A model generated the notes under the pieces. It was not told the origin of the DNA. It worked only from the letters and a program-made list of their open reading frames with translations, and ran no database searches. A DNA stretch of 8,413 bases from Chloroflexota bacterium (lineage in GTDB: Bacteria; Chloroflexota; Anaerolineae; Promineifilales; Promineifilaceae), in contig CAUJGI010000101.1 in the NCBI GenBank assembly GCA_963169155.1, positions 1-8,413 on the forward strand, read 5' to 3'. The position numbers and the translations under genes are program-made. This document shows positions 1-7,400 of the stretch, one piece after another (the first letter of the stretch is position 1; each line of letters starts with the position of its first letter).

Positions 1-595
1 CGTCTGTTTCGGTCGCAATCATTTCTGGCGGCAGCGCCTGAATGTGCCACGCTTCTTTCTGATAACGATCGCTGGAGGAGGACCGCTCCTGGAGCTGCTG
101 CCAGCCAGCTATCCATCTGGTGAGGCTGTTAAATGATAAGCGGGTGCCTCGGGTGGTAACTGTTTGTCCCGTCTGCCACTTTTGAGCCTCTGCCAGCCGC
201 CGCTGCTCTTCGGCCCGAACATCCTCAAGGGTGGTGACGGCCGTTTCTCTTGGCACCTTTTCCCAAATCATTTGGTTATAAGGAACGGGCAAGGAAGCCC
301 CTCCCGGCAGCCGCACCAGGTAAGCACCTGGGTAGGTCTCTGCCAGCCAGACAATCCAGCCTGCTCGGGCTTTTGGTACGCTTATAGGTGGTTTTATCAG
401 CTGCACTTTGTCGATGTGCAGCGCCAGGCGCAGGCCGGGGAACAGCGTCTGTTCAGCTGGCGTGAGCGGCCGCAGCCCATACCGGCGGATCATCTCAGCT
501 TCCGGCAGCGGATAAGGCCAGTATGGTTCGGTTGCTGATGATGCGGCAGGCTTCTGTAGAGAAAGGGCCAGCTGCTTAAATAAATATGATGACAT
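1..595 (-). CDS. Hypothetical protein, 3' end cut by window edge
   Basis: An open frame starts at ATG 595 and runs 198 codons to the left edge with no stop, so the C-terminus lies outside the window. I recognise no family. Near the N-terminus is a Pro/Tyr-rich stretch, YPLPEAEMIRRYGLRPLTP (about residues 28-46), followed by AEQTLFPGL. Residues about 79-106 (GWIVWLAETYPGAYLVRLPG and onward) look like a small beta-rich unit. Residues about 120-140 are a charged helix (LEDVRAEEQRRLAEAQ). There is no signal peptide or membrane segment. The SD before the ATG is weak. The unbroken length and the paralogous relic at 2611-2813, which conserves this N-terminus, both support a real gene. It is co-directional with the genes to its right, 196 bases after the 78-residue gene. 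The function is unknown. Confidence 0.7.
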   Translation of the reverse strand, partial: MSSYLFKQLALSLQKPAASSATEPYWPYPLPEAEMIRRYGLRPLTPAEQTLFPGLRLALHIDKVQLIKPPISVPKARAGWIVWLAETYPGAYLVRLPGGASLPVPYNQMIWEKVPRETAVTTLEDVRAEEQRRLAEAQKWQTGQTVTTRGTRLSFNSLTRWIAGWQQLQERSSSSDRYQKEAWHIQALPPEMIATETD

Positions 596-791
596 AGGTG
601 AATTTCTCGATCTATAACGCCTGACTCAATCGTTTGAGGAAGCCTTCAACTCGTTAAATTCAGGGCAAATATAAAAAGGGCGGAGATAGCTACGGCCGTT
701 TCAGCCTACTCAGCTTCGGTAGTCAGGAAAGTGACTTAATATGCCTGTTTCGGTATTGTGTTGCAACTGTGGGCCTCAAGCCATACGGAGT

Positions 792-1028
792 TCACGGGCA
801 TTTCTCTTTGTTGGTTGTGGCAGACATTTTTAATACTTTTGAAATTGCAGCCGCTGAGTCAATGGCTTCTCGTTCAACAGCTTCCAGGGTCGCCCTGTGA
901 ATAGCCGTGGACAGCCTGTTACATTTGACATCCTGCAATCCATACCGCCGCACCAGAAGCCACTCAGCAGCTTCAGCTTCTTCAAAGGTCCAGGGAAACT
1001 CAATTTCAAATCGGACTTTATAGCTCAT
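792..1028 (-). CDS. Small hypothetical protein, 78 residues
   Basis: A short gene with ATG at 1026-1028 and TGA at 792-794. An excellent SD (AAGGAGA, five bases before the ATG) decides the start. The protein opens with an acidic-aromatic strand (MSYKVRFEIEFPWTF), then a helix rich in Glu/Ala (EEAEAAEWLL), the sequence VRRYGLQDVKC, and a second helix (about residues 42-68, ATLEAVEREAIDSAAAISKVL). It ends in a polar tail. There is no membrane segment and no recognised domain. Residues VRRYGL resemble the IRRYGL of the neighbouring 198-codon gene, which may be chance. An upstream promoter with an inverted repeat suggests separate regulation. The function is unknown. A small accessory or regulatory protein is possible but unsupported. 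Confidence 0.6.
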   Translation of the reverse strand: MSYKVRFEIEFPWTFEEAEAAEWLLVRRYGLQDVKCNRLSTAIHRATLEAVEREAIDSAAAISKVLKMSATTNKEKCP

Positions 1029-1033
1029 GATTA

Positions 1034-1040
1034 TCTCCTT
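1034..1040 (-). promoter_or_regulatory. Strong ribosome binding site of the 78-residue gene
   Basis: The minus strand reads AAGGAGA, then five bases, then ATG at 1028. This near-perfect anti-SD match is the best in the window and is the main reason to accept the small gene. Confidence 0.75.
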
Positions 1041-1085
1041 TTCCTCCGCTCCCTATTGATGATGAGCAGGCGTGTCCAGCACTGA

Positions 1086-1130
1086 TAGCACCCTTCCTAT
1101 ATGGTATGGTGCTAATCTGCTGAATGGCAA
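1086..1130 (-). promoter_or_regulatory. Candidate promoter with operator-like inverted repeat for the 78-residue gene
   Basis: On the minus strand TTGCCA (1125-1130, five of six to the -35 consensus) lies 18 bases from TACCAT (1101-1106, four of six to the -10). A perfect 7-bp inverted repeat, tagcacc at 1086-1092 and ggtgcta at 1108-1114, brackets the -10 region. That arrangement would suit a repressor site. The match is moderate and the assignment is inferred. Confidence 0.35.
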
Positions 1131-1193
1131 TACTCAAGGGTGTATTCCAAGCTCCTATTTTTTCTACCATTTGGCGATTTGTACCTGGTAAAA

Positions 1194-1238
1194 GCCGCCT
1201 TTGGTTTTTTATTTGTTAACGTGCCGATGAAAGGCGGC
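1194..1238. repeat. Inverted repeat, 9-bp perfect arms
   Basis: The arm gccgccttt (1194-1202) pairs with aaaggcggc (1230-1238) across a 27-base AT-rich loop containing a T-run. The stem is GC-rich and could form a cruciform or RNA hairpin. The T-run sits inside the loop rather than after the stem, so it is not a standard terminator. Confidence 0.5.
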
Positions 1239-1321
1239 GTCAGCCTACCTGTTTATCTGTAAGGCACTCGTGGTCCCCTTGTCCCTTCATGTCGGACATT
1301 AAAATAATGGAAAACATAGCA

Positions 1322-1352
1322 AACTAGCTGAGGCTTATCGTGATGGCTAGTT
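1322..1352. repeat. Inverted repeat, 7-bp perfect arms
   Basis: aactagc (1322-1328) pairs with gctagtt (1346-1352) across 17 bases, 50 bases past the end of the Fic gene. It may be a protein-binding site or a weak hairpin. At 7 bp it is near what chance allows. Confidence 0.3.
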
Positions 1353-1401
1353 CGAGTAGCGTTATTGGATCTAGTAAATTTCTACTGTCAACCTCTTCAG
1401 G

Positions 1402-2559
1402 TTACTTTTCTCTTGCGACGACGCTGAGAATCTCATCGGCGCGATAGACACGGTTACGAGCTTGACCTGTTACTTCCTGAATGATACCCGCCTTTTCCAG
1501 CTGCAATACATATCGTTGCGCCACAGAATAGCTCACAGAGAGCATTTCACTTAACTGCGAAATATTAAAAATAGGCTGGGTAAACAGCCAATCAATAACC
1601 TGCAATAAGCGGGCAGTGCTGCGCGCTTGCTGGAATTGCTCGCGGTATTTATCACGCAGCGATTGGAGCCGTTGAATTCGTTCAATGCTATCGTTTGCTT
1701 GTGTCTGTACTGCCAAAAGAAAATAGATCAGCCAATCATGCCAGGCTCCTTTTTGACTGACCGCTAGCAGATGATCGTAGTACGCCTGCCGATTCGCCTC
1801 AAAGTAAGCACTCAGGTAGAGGACTGGCTGCGACAGCAAGCCCCAATCGTGAAGCAGCAAGCTGTTCAGCAAACGGCCAATACGGCCATTGCCATCAAGG
1901 AATGGATGTATTGCCTCAAACTGGTAATGCACCAAAGCCAGGCGAATCAAAGGCGGTATGTTATCCCGCTGGTGGATGAATTTTTCAAGCTCGCCAAGCG
2001 CCTGATTCATTTCATCAACCGGTGGAGGAACATAGGTGGCTGTTTGAATTGTGCTGCCCGGCGCACCAATCCAGTTTTGACTGCGGCGAAATTCACCTGG
2101 CGTCCACTGTTCACCCCGAACGCCTTGCAGCAAGCGCGCATGTAGTTCTCGCATTAAACGCAAACTGACAGGCAAGGAAGAGAGACGTTCCAGCCCATAT
2201 TGCAGAGCCAATACATAGTTTTGTACTTCTTTGACATCCTCAGGAAATTCAAACAATGTCAGTTGGACAGCTTCAAACGCATATAAGTCGCTAATTGAAG
2301 CCTGCGTTCCTTCTATGCGGGACGACAGTACCGCTTCACGGCGTATTAAAGGTTGGATGAGGAGATTGGGATTCGGCAGCATCGTAGCCAAACCAGACAA
2401 CTCCCCCACTGTTCGATCTGCTTTTGACAATGCGGTTACCAATTCAACTGTCCACCCGATGTCAGGTGGAAGAGGATGGGGAGTAAAGGTCCAGTAGCCG
2501 TTGGGATGATGGAGGATGCGACCAGGCGCATGATTTCTCTGAAAATCTTCTGGGTGCAT
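1402..2559 (-). CDS. Fic-family protein (probable AMP-transferase) with C-terminal winged helix
   Basis: Fic enzymes transfer AMP or another nucleotide group to hydroxyl side chains of target proteins. The complete Fic core, HPFLDGNGRIGR, is at residues 218-229, with the catalytic His218, the metal-binding Asp222 and the phosphate-binding Gly/Arg residues all present. An N-terminal inhibitory-helix motif, SSRIEG (79-84, Glu83), matches the class II arrangement in which a Glu from the same chain blocks the active site. The architecture is therefore Fic_N, then Fic, then a C-terminal winged helix (about 317-370, with SQLSEMLSVSYSVAQRYVLQ as the HTH core). The length of 385 is normal for this type. 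Start ATG 2559 has only a weak GGA-type SD. A 14-bp palindrome lies just upstream, and the HTH makes autoregulation plausible. The target is unknown. Such proteins are often accessory, and toxin-like or housekeeping roles cannot be told apart here. Confidence 0.93.
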   Translation of the reverse strand: MHPEDFQRNHAPGRILHHPNGYWTFTPHPLPPDIGWTVELVTALSKADRTVGELSGLATMLPNPNLLIQPLIRREAVLSSRIEGTQASISDLYAFEAVQLTLFEFPEDVKEVQNYVLALQYGLERLSSLPVSLRLMRELHARLLQGVRGEQWTPGEFRRSQNWIGAPGSTIQTATYVPPPVDEMNQALGELEKFIHQRDNIPPLIRLALVHYQFEAIHPFLDGNGRIGRLLNSLLLHDWGLLSQPVLYLSAYFEANRQAYYDHLLAVSQKGAWHDWLIYFLLAVQTQANDSIERIQRLQSLRDKYREQFQQARSTARLLQVIDWLFTQPIFNISQLSEMLSVSYSVAQRYVLQLEKAGIIQEVTGQARNRVYRADEILSVVAREK

Positions 2560-2573
2560 GTCGTTATTTCCAC

Positions 2574-2607
2574 TAATGATAATAAGAAAGCTCTTATTAT
2601 CATTATA
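2574..2607 (-). promoter_or_regulatory. Perfect 14-bp inverted repeat over the probable Fic-gene promoter
   Basis: taatgataataaga (2574-2587) is exactly complementary to tcttattatcatta (2592-2605), with a 4-base spacer. A minus-strand TATAAT (2602-2607) overlaps the upstream arm. A good -35 is missing at the right distance (CATCCT), so the promoter may need an activator or may start elsewhere. The palindrome ends 15 bases before the Fic start codon and is AT-rich, which fits an operator better than a terminator. Confidence 0.6.
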
Positions 2608-2610
2608 TAC

Positions 2611-2813
2611 TCAAACCGCTAATAAGGATGGGTAAAAGAAAGGTAAACCGGGAAATACTACCTGTTCGGCTGGCCTTAGCGGCCGCAGCCCATGCCGGCG
2701 GACATCCCCGCCTCCGGCAGCGGATAGGGGCAGGGTGGATTTGTTGTGGCAGGTTTAAGGGGATATTGCAGGTCTTGTATCAGCTGCCGGAATGTATCCT
2801 CAAGCATGGTCAT
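2611..2813 (-). pseudogene. Frameshifted, truncated paralog of the gene at 1-595
   Basis: From ATG 2813 (or the second in-frame ATG at 2807) the frame reads MTMLEDTFRQLIQDLQYPLK and on to PYPLPEAGM, then stops after 45 codons at 2676. If one missing base is restored after GGGATG, the other frame continues RRHGLRPLRPAEQVVFPGL, matching the left-edge protein's IRRYGLRPLTPAEQTLFPGL. Over about 69 bases I count eight mismatches and one single-base gap. Upstream the similarity is looser but still visible (FxQL, LQxP). Homology ends near 2640, just before the Fic promoter, and the shifted frame stops at 2611. I therefore read it as the decayed 5' remnant of a second copy, perhaps cut when the Fic cassette arrived. 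A functional 45-residue peptide is the alternative. Confidence 0.65.
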
Positions 2814-2885
2814 CACCTCGGCCAAAGAAAAGGATGCCACATCACTGCGGGAGCACTTTTAAACTGTGTTACCTATTTTTCCCGT

Positions 2886-4334
2886 TCAGGTGGAGCGCAG
2901 AGTCAGTTCCATCTGTTCTAAAGAGACGAGCCTGACACCACTTTCTGACGCCTCTTGCTGCAATGCATCCGTGAATCCCTCACGGCCAAACAGAACGTAG
3001 TGCGTTGCCCAGCCCTCAGCGATTTGCGGCATTCGTTGACTTCGTTTAATAAGATCTGGCAGCAGACGTCGGCTAAGCGAGTCCCGGCCCCATTTGGCTT
3101 CACCAATCAGCAGACGCTTTTCCCGAGGTGCGGCGGCCACAACATCAAGCTGCACACCCTGGCCTCGGTAGGTGCGCCAGTATGAGCCGACAACCTCCGG
3201 CACAAAATCCAGTTGTCCAGTCATTGCTGCTGCCCAGACCCACTCCCGGCACAGCTCTTCAAAGACGGACTCTCCCAAAAACGGCCGTAACTCCGCATAA
3301 ATCTTTTTGGCGGCTGCTTCCTGGTAACCACGCTCAATTGGCCCAATCTGTGGCACCACAAACCGGTAATAAAAGCGAAGGAAATGATCCTGCACATAGT
3401 AACGCCCGCTTTTGCTTTTGGCTGTGGCCAGAACCGGCTCCCGCCGCTCGATAAATTCAAGTTCTTGCAGTACCTTTAAGTAATGTCCCAGCGTTGTATC
3501 GGATACCCCAGCCATCCTGGCAATATCTGACCATTGGTGAAAGCCAGACGCTACAGCGGATAGGACCGATTCATAAGTCTGTGGTTCTTGAAGTTGCTCA
3601 TAAAGAATAACGGCTGGATCGGACATCATCATGCTGCCTGGCACCAGGCAATGGTCGCGCAACGCGCTGACAAAATCTTTTGTGCGGGTAAAAATTTCCA
3701 GGTAGGCCGGTACACCGCCAGTAACCCCGTAGATGGCGACGCGTTCATCGGCCCGGCGTTGTGGAAACAATTCCTGCAAAGCTGAGAAAGGTAGCGGACG
3801 CAAGCGAATTTGCGCGGTTGCCCGACCGTAGAGAGGGGCCTGATAGGCGATGACCTCACGGGCCATCATGCCGATTAGGGAGCCGGTTAAAATAAGTTTA
3901 AGTTGAGGTATCTGGGATAAACGATGATCCCACACTTTTTGAAAGATGCTGCTGATGGCCGGCTCATTGCGCAGCAGATAGGTAAACTCGTCGAGGACAA
4001 TCAATTGTGGCGTTTGGCTCAAAGCGACCACATCGGCCAGATGATGCAAGGCCTGTTCCCAACTAGAAAAGGCAAACTCATCAGTCGGCGGACCGGCCAG
4101 CCGCGAGTCATGATGAAGAATGGCCTGGGAAAAATCACGGAGCTGGTATGCTTCACCATGCGTTGTAGCCACCCAATAAAAAGTTGGAATATCCTGGTGC
4201 TGTTCAAGAAAGGTGGTGATGAGGCGGGTTTTGCCGATGCGGCGCCGACCATAGAGAATGAGCAAGCCGGCGTTGCTTGATTGATAAAAACTTTCCAATG
4301 TTTTTAATTCGCGCTGTCGGCCGATAAATTCCAT
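2886..4334 (-). CDS. Archaeal-type AAA ATPase with winged helix and DUF234/PD-(D/E)xK-like C-terminus
   Basis: A P-loop ATPase of the archaeal ATPase_2/DUF234 type, cytoplasmic and of uncertain role. It opens with the family hallmark FIGRQREL (3-10). Walker A is YGRRRIGKTRL (28-38, Lys35), Walker B is LIVLDEF (111-117, Asp115/Glu116), and a sensor-like ILTGS lies at about 148-152. A winged helix (about 262-296, SDIARMAGVSDTTLGHYLKV) follows. The C-terminal part contains LDVV (Asp397) and LLIGEAKWG (Glu412, Lys414), the D...ExK signature of restriction-nuclease-like folds. The length of 482 is usual for the family. ATG 4334 has AGGTG four bases upstream. It lies 70 bases after the helicase gene but has its own -10 and palindrome. 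The family recurs in bacterial accessory regions, and its substrate is unknown. All key motifs are intact. Confidence 0.88.
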   Translation of the reverse strand: MEFIGRQRELKTLESFYQSSNAGLLILYGRRRIGKTRLITTFLEQHQDIPTFYWVATTHGEAYQLRDFSQAILHHDSRLAGPPTDEFAFSSWEQALHHLADVVALSQTPQLIVLDEFTYLLRNEPAISSIFQKVWDHRLSQIPQLKLILTGSLIGMMAREVIAYQAPLYGRATAQIRLRPLPFSALQELFPQRRADERVAIYGVTGGVPAYLEIFTRTKDFVSALRDHCLVPGSMMMSDPAVILYEQLQEPQTYESVLSAVASGFHQWSDIARMAGVSDTTLGHYLKVLQELEFIERREPVLATAKSKSGRYYVQDHFLRFYYRFVVPQIGPIERGYQEAAAKKIYAELRPFLGESVFEELCREWVWAAAMTGQLDFVPEVVGSYWRTYRGQGVQLDVVAAAPREKRLLIGEAKWGRDSLSRRLLPDLIKRSQRMPQIAEGWATHYVLFGREGFTDALQQEASESGVRLVSLEQMELTLRST

Positions 4335-4353
4335 CTTACACCTGCTATATGTG

Positions 4354-4396
4354 GATTATAATTGTGTAAATAATAATAGTTTACACAATTATAATC
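4354..4396 (-). promoter_or_regulatory. Perfect 17-bp inverted repeat containing the -10 of the ATPase gene
   Basis: gattataattgtgtaaa (4354-4370) and tttacacaattataatc (4380-4396) are exact reverse complements around a 9-base spacer. A minus-strand consensus TATAAT (4355-4360) lies in the downstream arm. It would start transcription about 14 bases before the ATPase ATG, leaving just room for the AGGTG SD. The -35 is poor (TAAACT at a 17-base spacing). The AT-rich stem without a following T-run argues against a terminator and for an operator, possibly read by the ATPase's own winged helix. Confidence 0.65.
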
Positions 4397-4404
4397 AACG
4401 ATAT

Positions 4405-7400
4405 TCAACTTGCCAGCAGACGAGGTCGCGGTACGGCTGGGGGCACAGGCCTGTTCACAACCGGTATCCTGTCCGCCGCGTTGTCCTTGTCTTGTTTCGA
4501 CGGCTTCTCACTTACAGCTTTAGCATCATCCCCTGCACCATTGGTTTTACCTTGCGCATGACCATTGTTAAAAAGAGACGGCTGTTCGGGCGAACGGCCG
4601 TTACGGCCATTTAAGGCCGGACGCTCTGGTACCAATAACGGTTGCACTGGCTTGCCTAACGCGGTTGGGCCGTTCAAAGGTTGTGTTGAACGTAATGGAA
4701 GGGTGGGCAGTTGATTACTCCCATTTACGTGCCCATTGCCACCTACGACAACGTCATCCACCTCTTCTTCCACTATCTGGTAGTCGCCAATGATGGTATT
4801 GGCCTGGCGCAAGCTGGCATTGGCTTCGGCAAAGGCTTGCTGCAAGCTGTGGGCTTCAATCTGCACGTCGCCGGTAATGATCCTGGCCAGCGTAGCCACC
4901 AGGTCACCGGAAGTCAGGTTATCCAACTCGGCCAGACTGTCATCCTCCACGGTATCGCCATTTACCCGCAGGGCGGCCGCCACTTTGGCCGCCACCAGGC
5001 GCAGGGCGTCTTCCTGAATCGTCTCTTCATAAGCAAAGAAATACACCTTTACCGGCTTTGTCTGGCCAATGCGCCAGGAGCGGCGGCTGGCTTGAAGGAC
5101 GGTGTAGACAGAGTAGTCGATAGCCATCCAGACGATGGTGGGGAAGTCGAGGAGATCGATGCCGGTCTCCACTTTGCGCGGGTGGGTGATGATGACATCA
5201 ACACCCGCTTCAACTTGCTTCTCCACCCATTCTTCCCGCTTGTTGGGCGCAGCACGCAGGATGGCGGCCTTGAGCCCGGCCTCCTCTAGCATTGCTTTCC
5301 ATTCGGGCTGTATGTCCAGCGTGTCCGTCTGTTGGCACAGCAGCAGCACGCGCCGTCCCTGCGCTTTTTCCTGCAGGCACAACTCGATAATTTCTTCCTC
5401 TTTCGGGCCGACAAAATCCTCCGGCAGTCCCGGCACGGAAGCCACCACTTCGCCGGAACGGGGGCAGGTTACCACCTTGGCCCGGCGCGGCGAGTCAGGC
5501 CAGAAGAGCAGGGCATACAGATACCCGGCCAGCAAAGATTTGTCGCCGCGGATGAGCCGCTCTTTCAGCTCCTCTTTCAGCTGCTCTTTGAGGGATTCGT
5601 ACAGCTCCGCCTGCTCTGACGCCATGGGAACGGCGATGGGGATTTCGCTGTAAGCGGGCAAAGGAAAGCCCATATCCCCCAGGGAAAGAAAGACCGACCG
5701 GTTGAGCAGCCACGGCAGCATCGCTGGACTGCCGCCGGGCAGCTCCTTGAAGCGGACGTTGGAGCGGCTGTTGGCTGTCTGGCGGCCGTCTACATCTCGG
5801 GTGGTGGTTTCAATCTGCTGCAGAATGCCATAGGCCGACACCCAATCTCGGCTGCGCAGGCGGCGCTGGCCGGTAGCTTCCGGGTCTACGTATGACTGGC
5901 CCATTTCTGGTGCCAGACGGAAAAGGAGATAAAAAAGGCTGGACGCTTTGCCGCCGTAGATCGTGCCGGTGAGGGCTACCACTTTTCGGGCCGCTTGGGC
6001 CAGATGGTGCATGGCGTACCCCTGGTCGCTGCTAAATCCCTTGTACTGATGAACCTCGTCCACCAACAGTAAGTCCAGCCGGCCTTTGGCTCTTTTCTTG
6101 ATATAGCTGGCCAGAGGAACCTTGCCGTAACCGAAGGTGTCCGCCACGGCGCTGCCGTGCCAGCGCGCCACCTCTTGAAACGGCACGGGCTGCCCCTTGG
6201 CGGTGTAGCTGCGAATAATGCGCTCGCGCTCGGCATACCGCTTGAAGCTGCCTCGCACCTGGGATTCAGATCGGCGGCGGGTGAACTGGTAGAGTGGTGA
6301 GCGGCATGCTTCATTGCTGCATAGGCGGGTGGCAGATTTAAGCTCTTTCACCATAAACGGCCGTCCCCCAATAAACTGGGTTGCGCCACAAACGGGGCAG
6401 CGAATGCCCCGATTCTGGAGGGCATTGATTTGCGCTTCGCTCAGCCGACGGGCAGATAACGGCCGTTCCTCAAGCGACAGGTCCAGCAGCTTTCGGGGAG
6501 ACAGCACCTGCCCCCAAAGCCGTTCGATATCCGTGTACTCCTGGCTGCCGTAGCTGTGGCTGGCCGGGCCAGCGTAATCGTAGGCATGTTCCCAGCCGGA
6601 GGCGCTGCGGGCGGTGGTCTGCTTGAGAACGCCTACTAGCGGGGCGTTGTCTGGCTGCGGGCCAAAGAACTGGTCCACATCGCGGATGGTTTGCAGGTGC
6701 ATGGTGCGTACGCCAGGCCAGACGGCTTTGAATTCCCGCTGCCATTTGTCGACCAGGTGGGGTGGGCACAATACGACGGTACGGAGAGCGTGGCGACCGG
6801 CGGCAACTGCTGCGCCGATGGTCGTGTTGTGCGTAACGATGTAATCGTCGGTGACATACAGCTGGTTTTCGGAATCCAGGGAAATGCATTTGGCTTCTTT
6901 TTCACCAACATACTCGACTTTGACCATCGCACGTGTAACCCCATACTTCGTACGTGGGATTACTCGGTCAAGTTTGCGCGGTAAACGGAAAGGTTGGATG
7001 CAGTCTGGCAGCTTAATACTGAGCCGGTAGTCCAATTGCCCGCGCCGCTTTTCGCCATTGTGCGTGTAGTATGGAATACGAGTGGTTAGCTTTGCGGTGC
7101 CACCCAGTGATTGAACTAATTCCGTCACATCCTTAGCTAATTGCTCTGAGACCGTGGAGTATGAAATGTGCCCAACAAACCCATCTGATTGCCGACCTAT
7201 CGTACCATCTGTATCGAGTAAACCTTGCAACAGGGCGATCCGAGAACTTACACCCGAAAATAAATACATGTCAGGAATAAATTTAGTGTTGCTTTTGCAG
7301 CCCAGCAAACTCAATTCTCGTAAAATTTCTTTGAGTGGATTTCGTTTCGATGGATTCTTATTGTTGTAATCCTTCATGTAAACTCGGTAGTCGTATCGAG

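Larger units (their letters stand above)
1029..1401. other. 373-bp non-coding gap with inverted repeats
   Basis: No convincing gene lies here on either strand. Besides the candidate promoter near 1086-1130, the gap holds a 9-bp inverted repeat around 1194-1238 and a 7-bp one at 1322-1352, plus T-rich stretches. None forms a textbook intrinsic terminator for the Fic gene, which ends at 1402. The gap separates the Fic gene from the 78-residue gene and implies that they are transcribed separately. Confidence 0.6.

Noticed and set aside
164..538. Plus-strand open frame of 124 codons
   Set aside because: It overlaps the uninterrupted minus-strand frame 1-595, whose N-terminus is shared with a paralogous relic. 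The plus frame has no recognisable motif or SD.
625..638. Small hairpin ctcaa-tcgt-ttgag upstream of the left-edge gene
   Set aside because: Five-base arms are within chance and there is no T-run or clear promoter relation.
2820..2885. Possible terminator after the ATPase gene (GATG-TGG-CATC then a T-rich run)
   Set aside because: The stem is only four base pairs and the T-run is interrupted, which is too weak to call.
4354..4396. Reading the 17-bp palindrome as an intrinsic terminator of the helicase gene
   Set aside because: The stem is AT-rich and not followed by a T-run, while it contains a consensus -10 for the next gene.
4711..5653. Overlapping plus-strand open frames of 192 and 172 codons opposite the helicase
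   Set aside because: They lie antisense to conserved SNF2 motifs V and VI and have compositions typical of shadow frames in GC-rich DNA.
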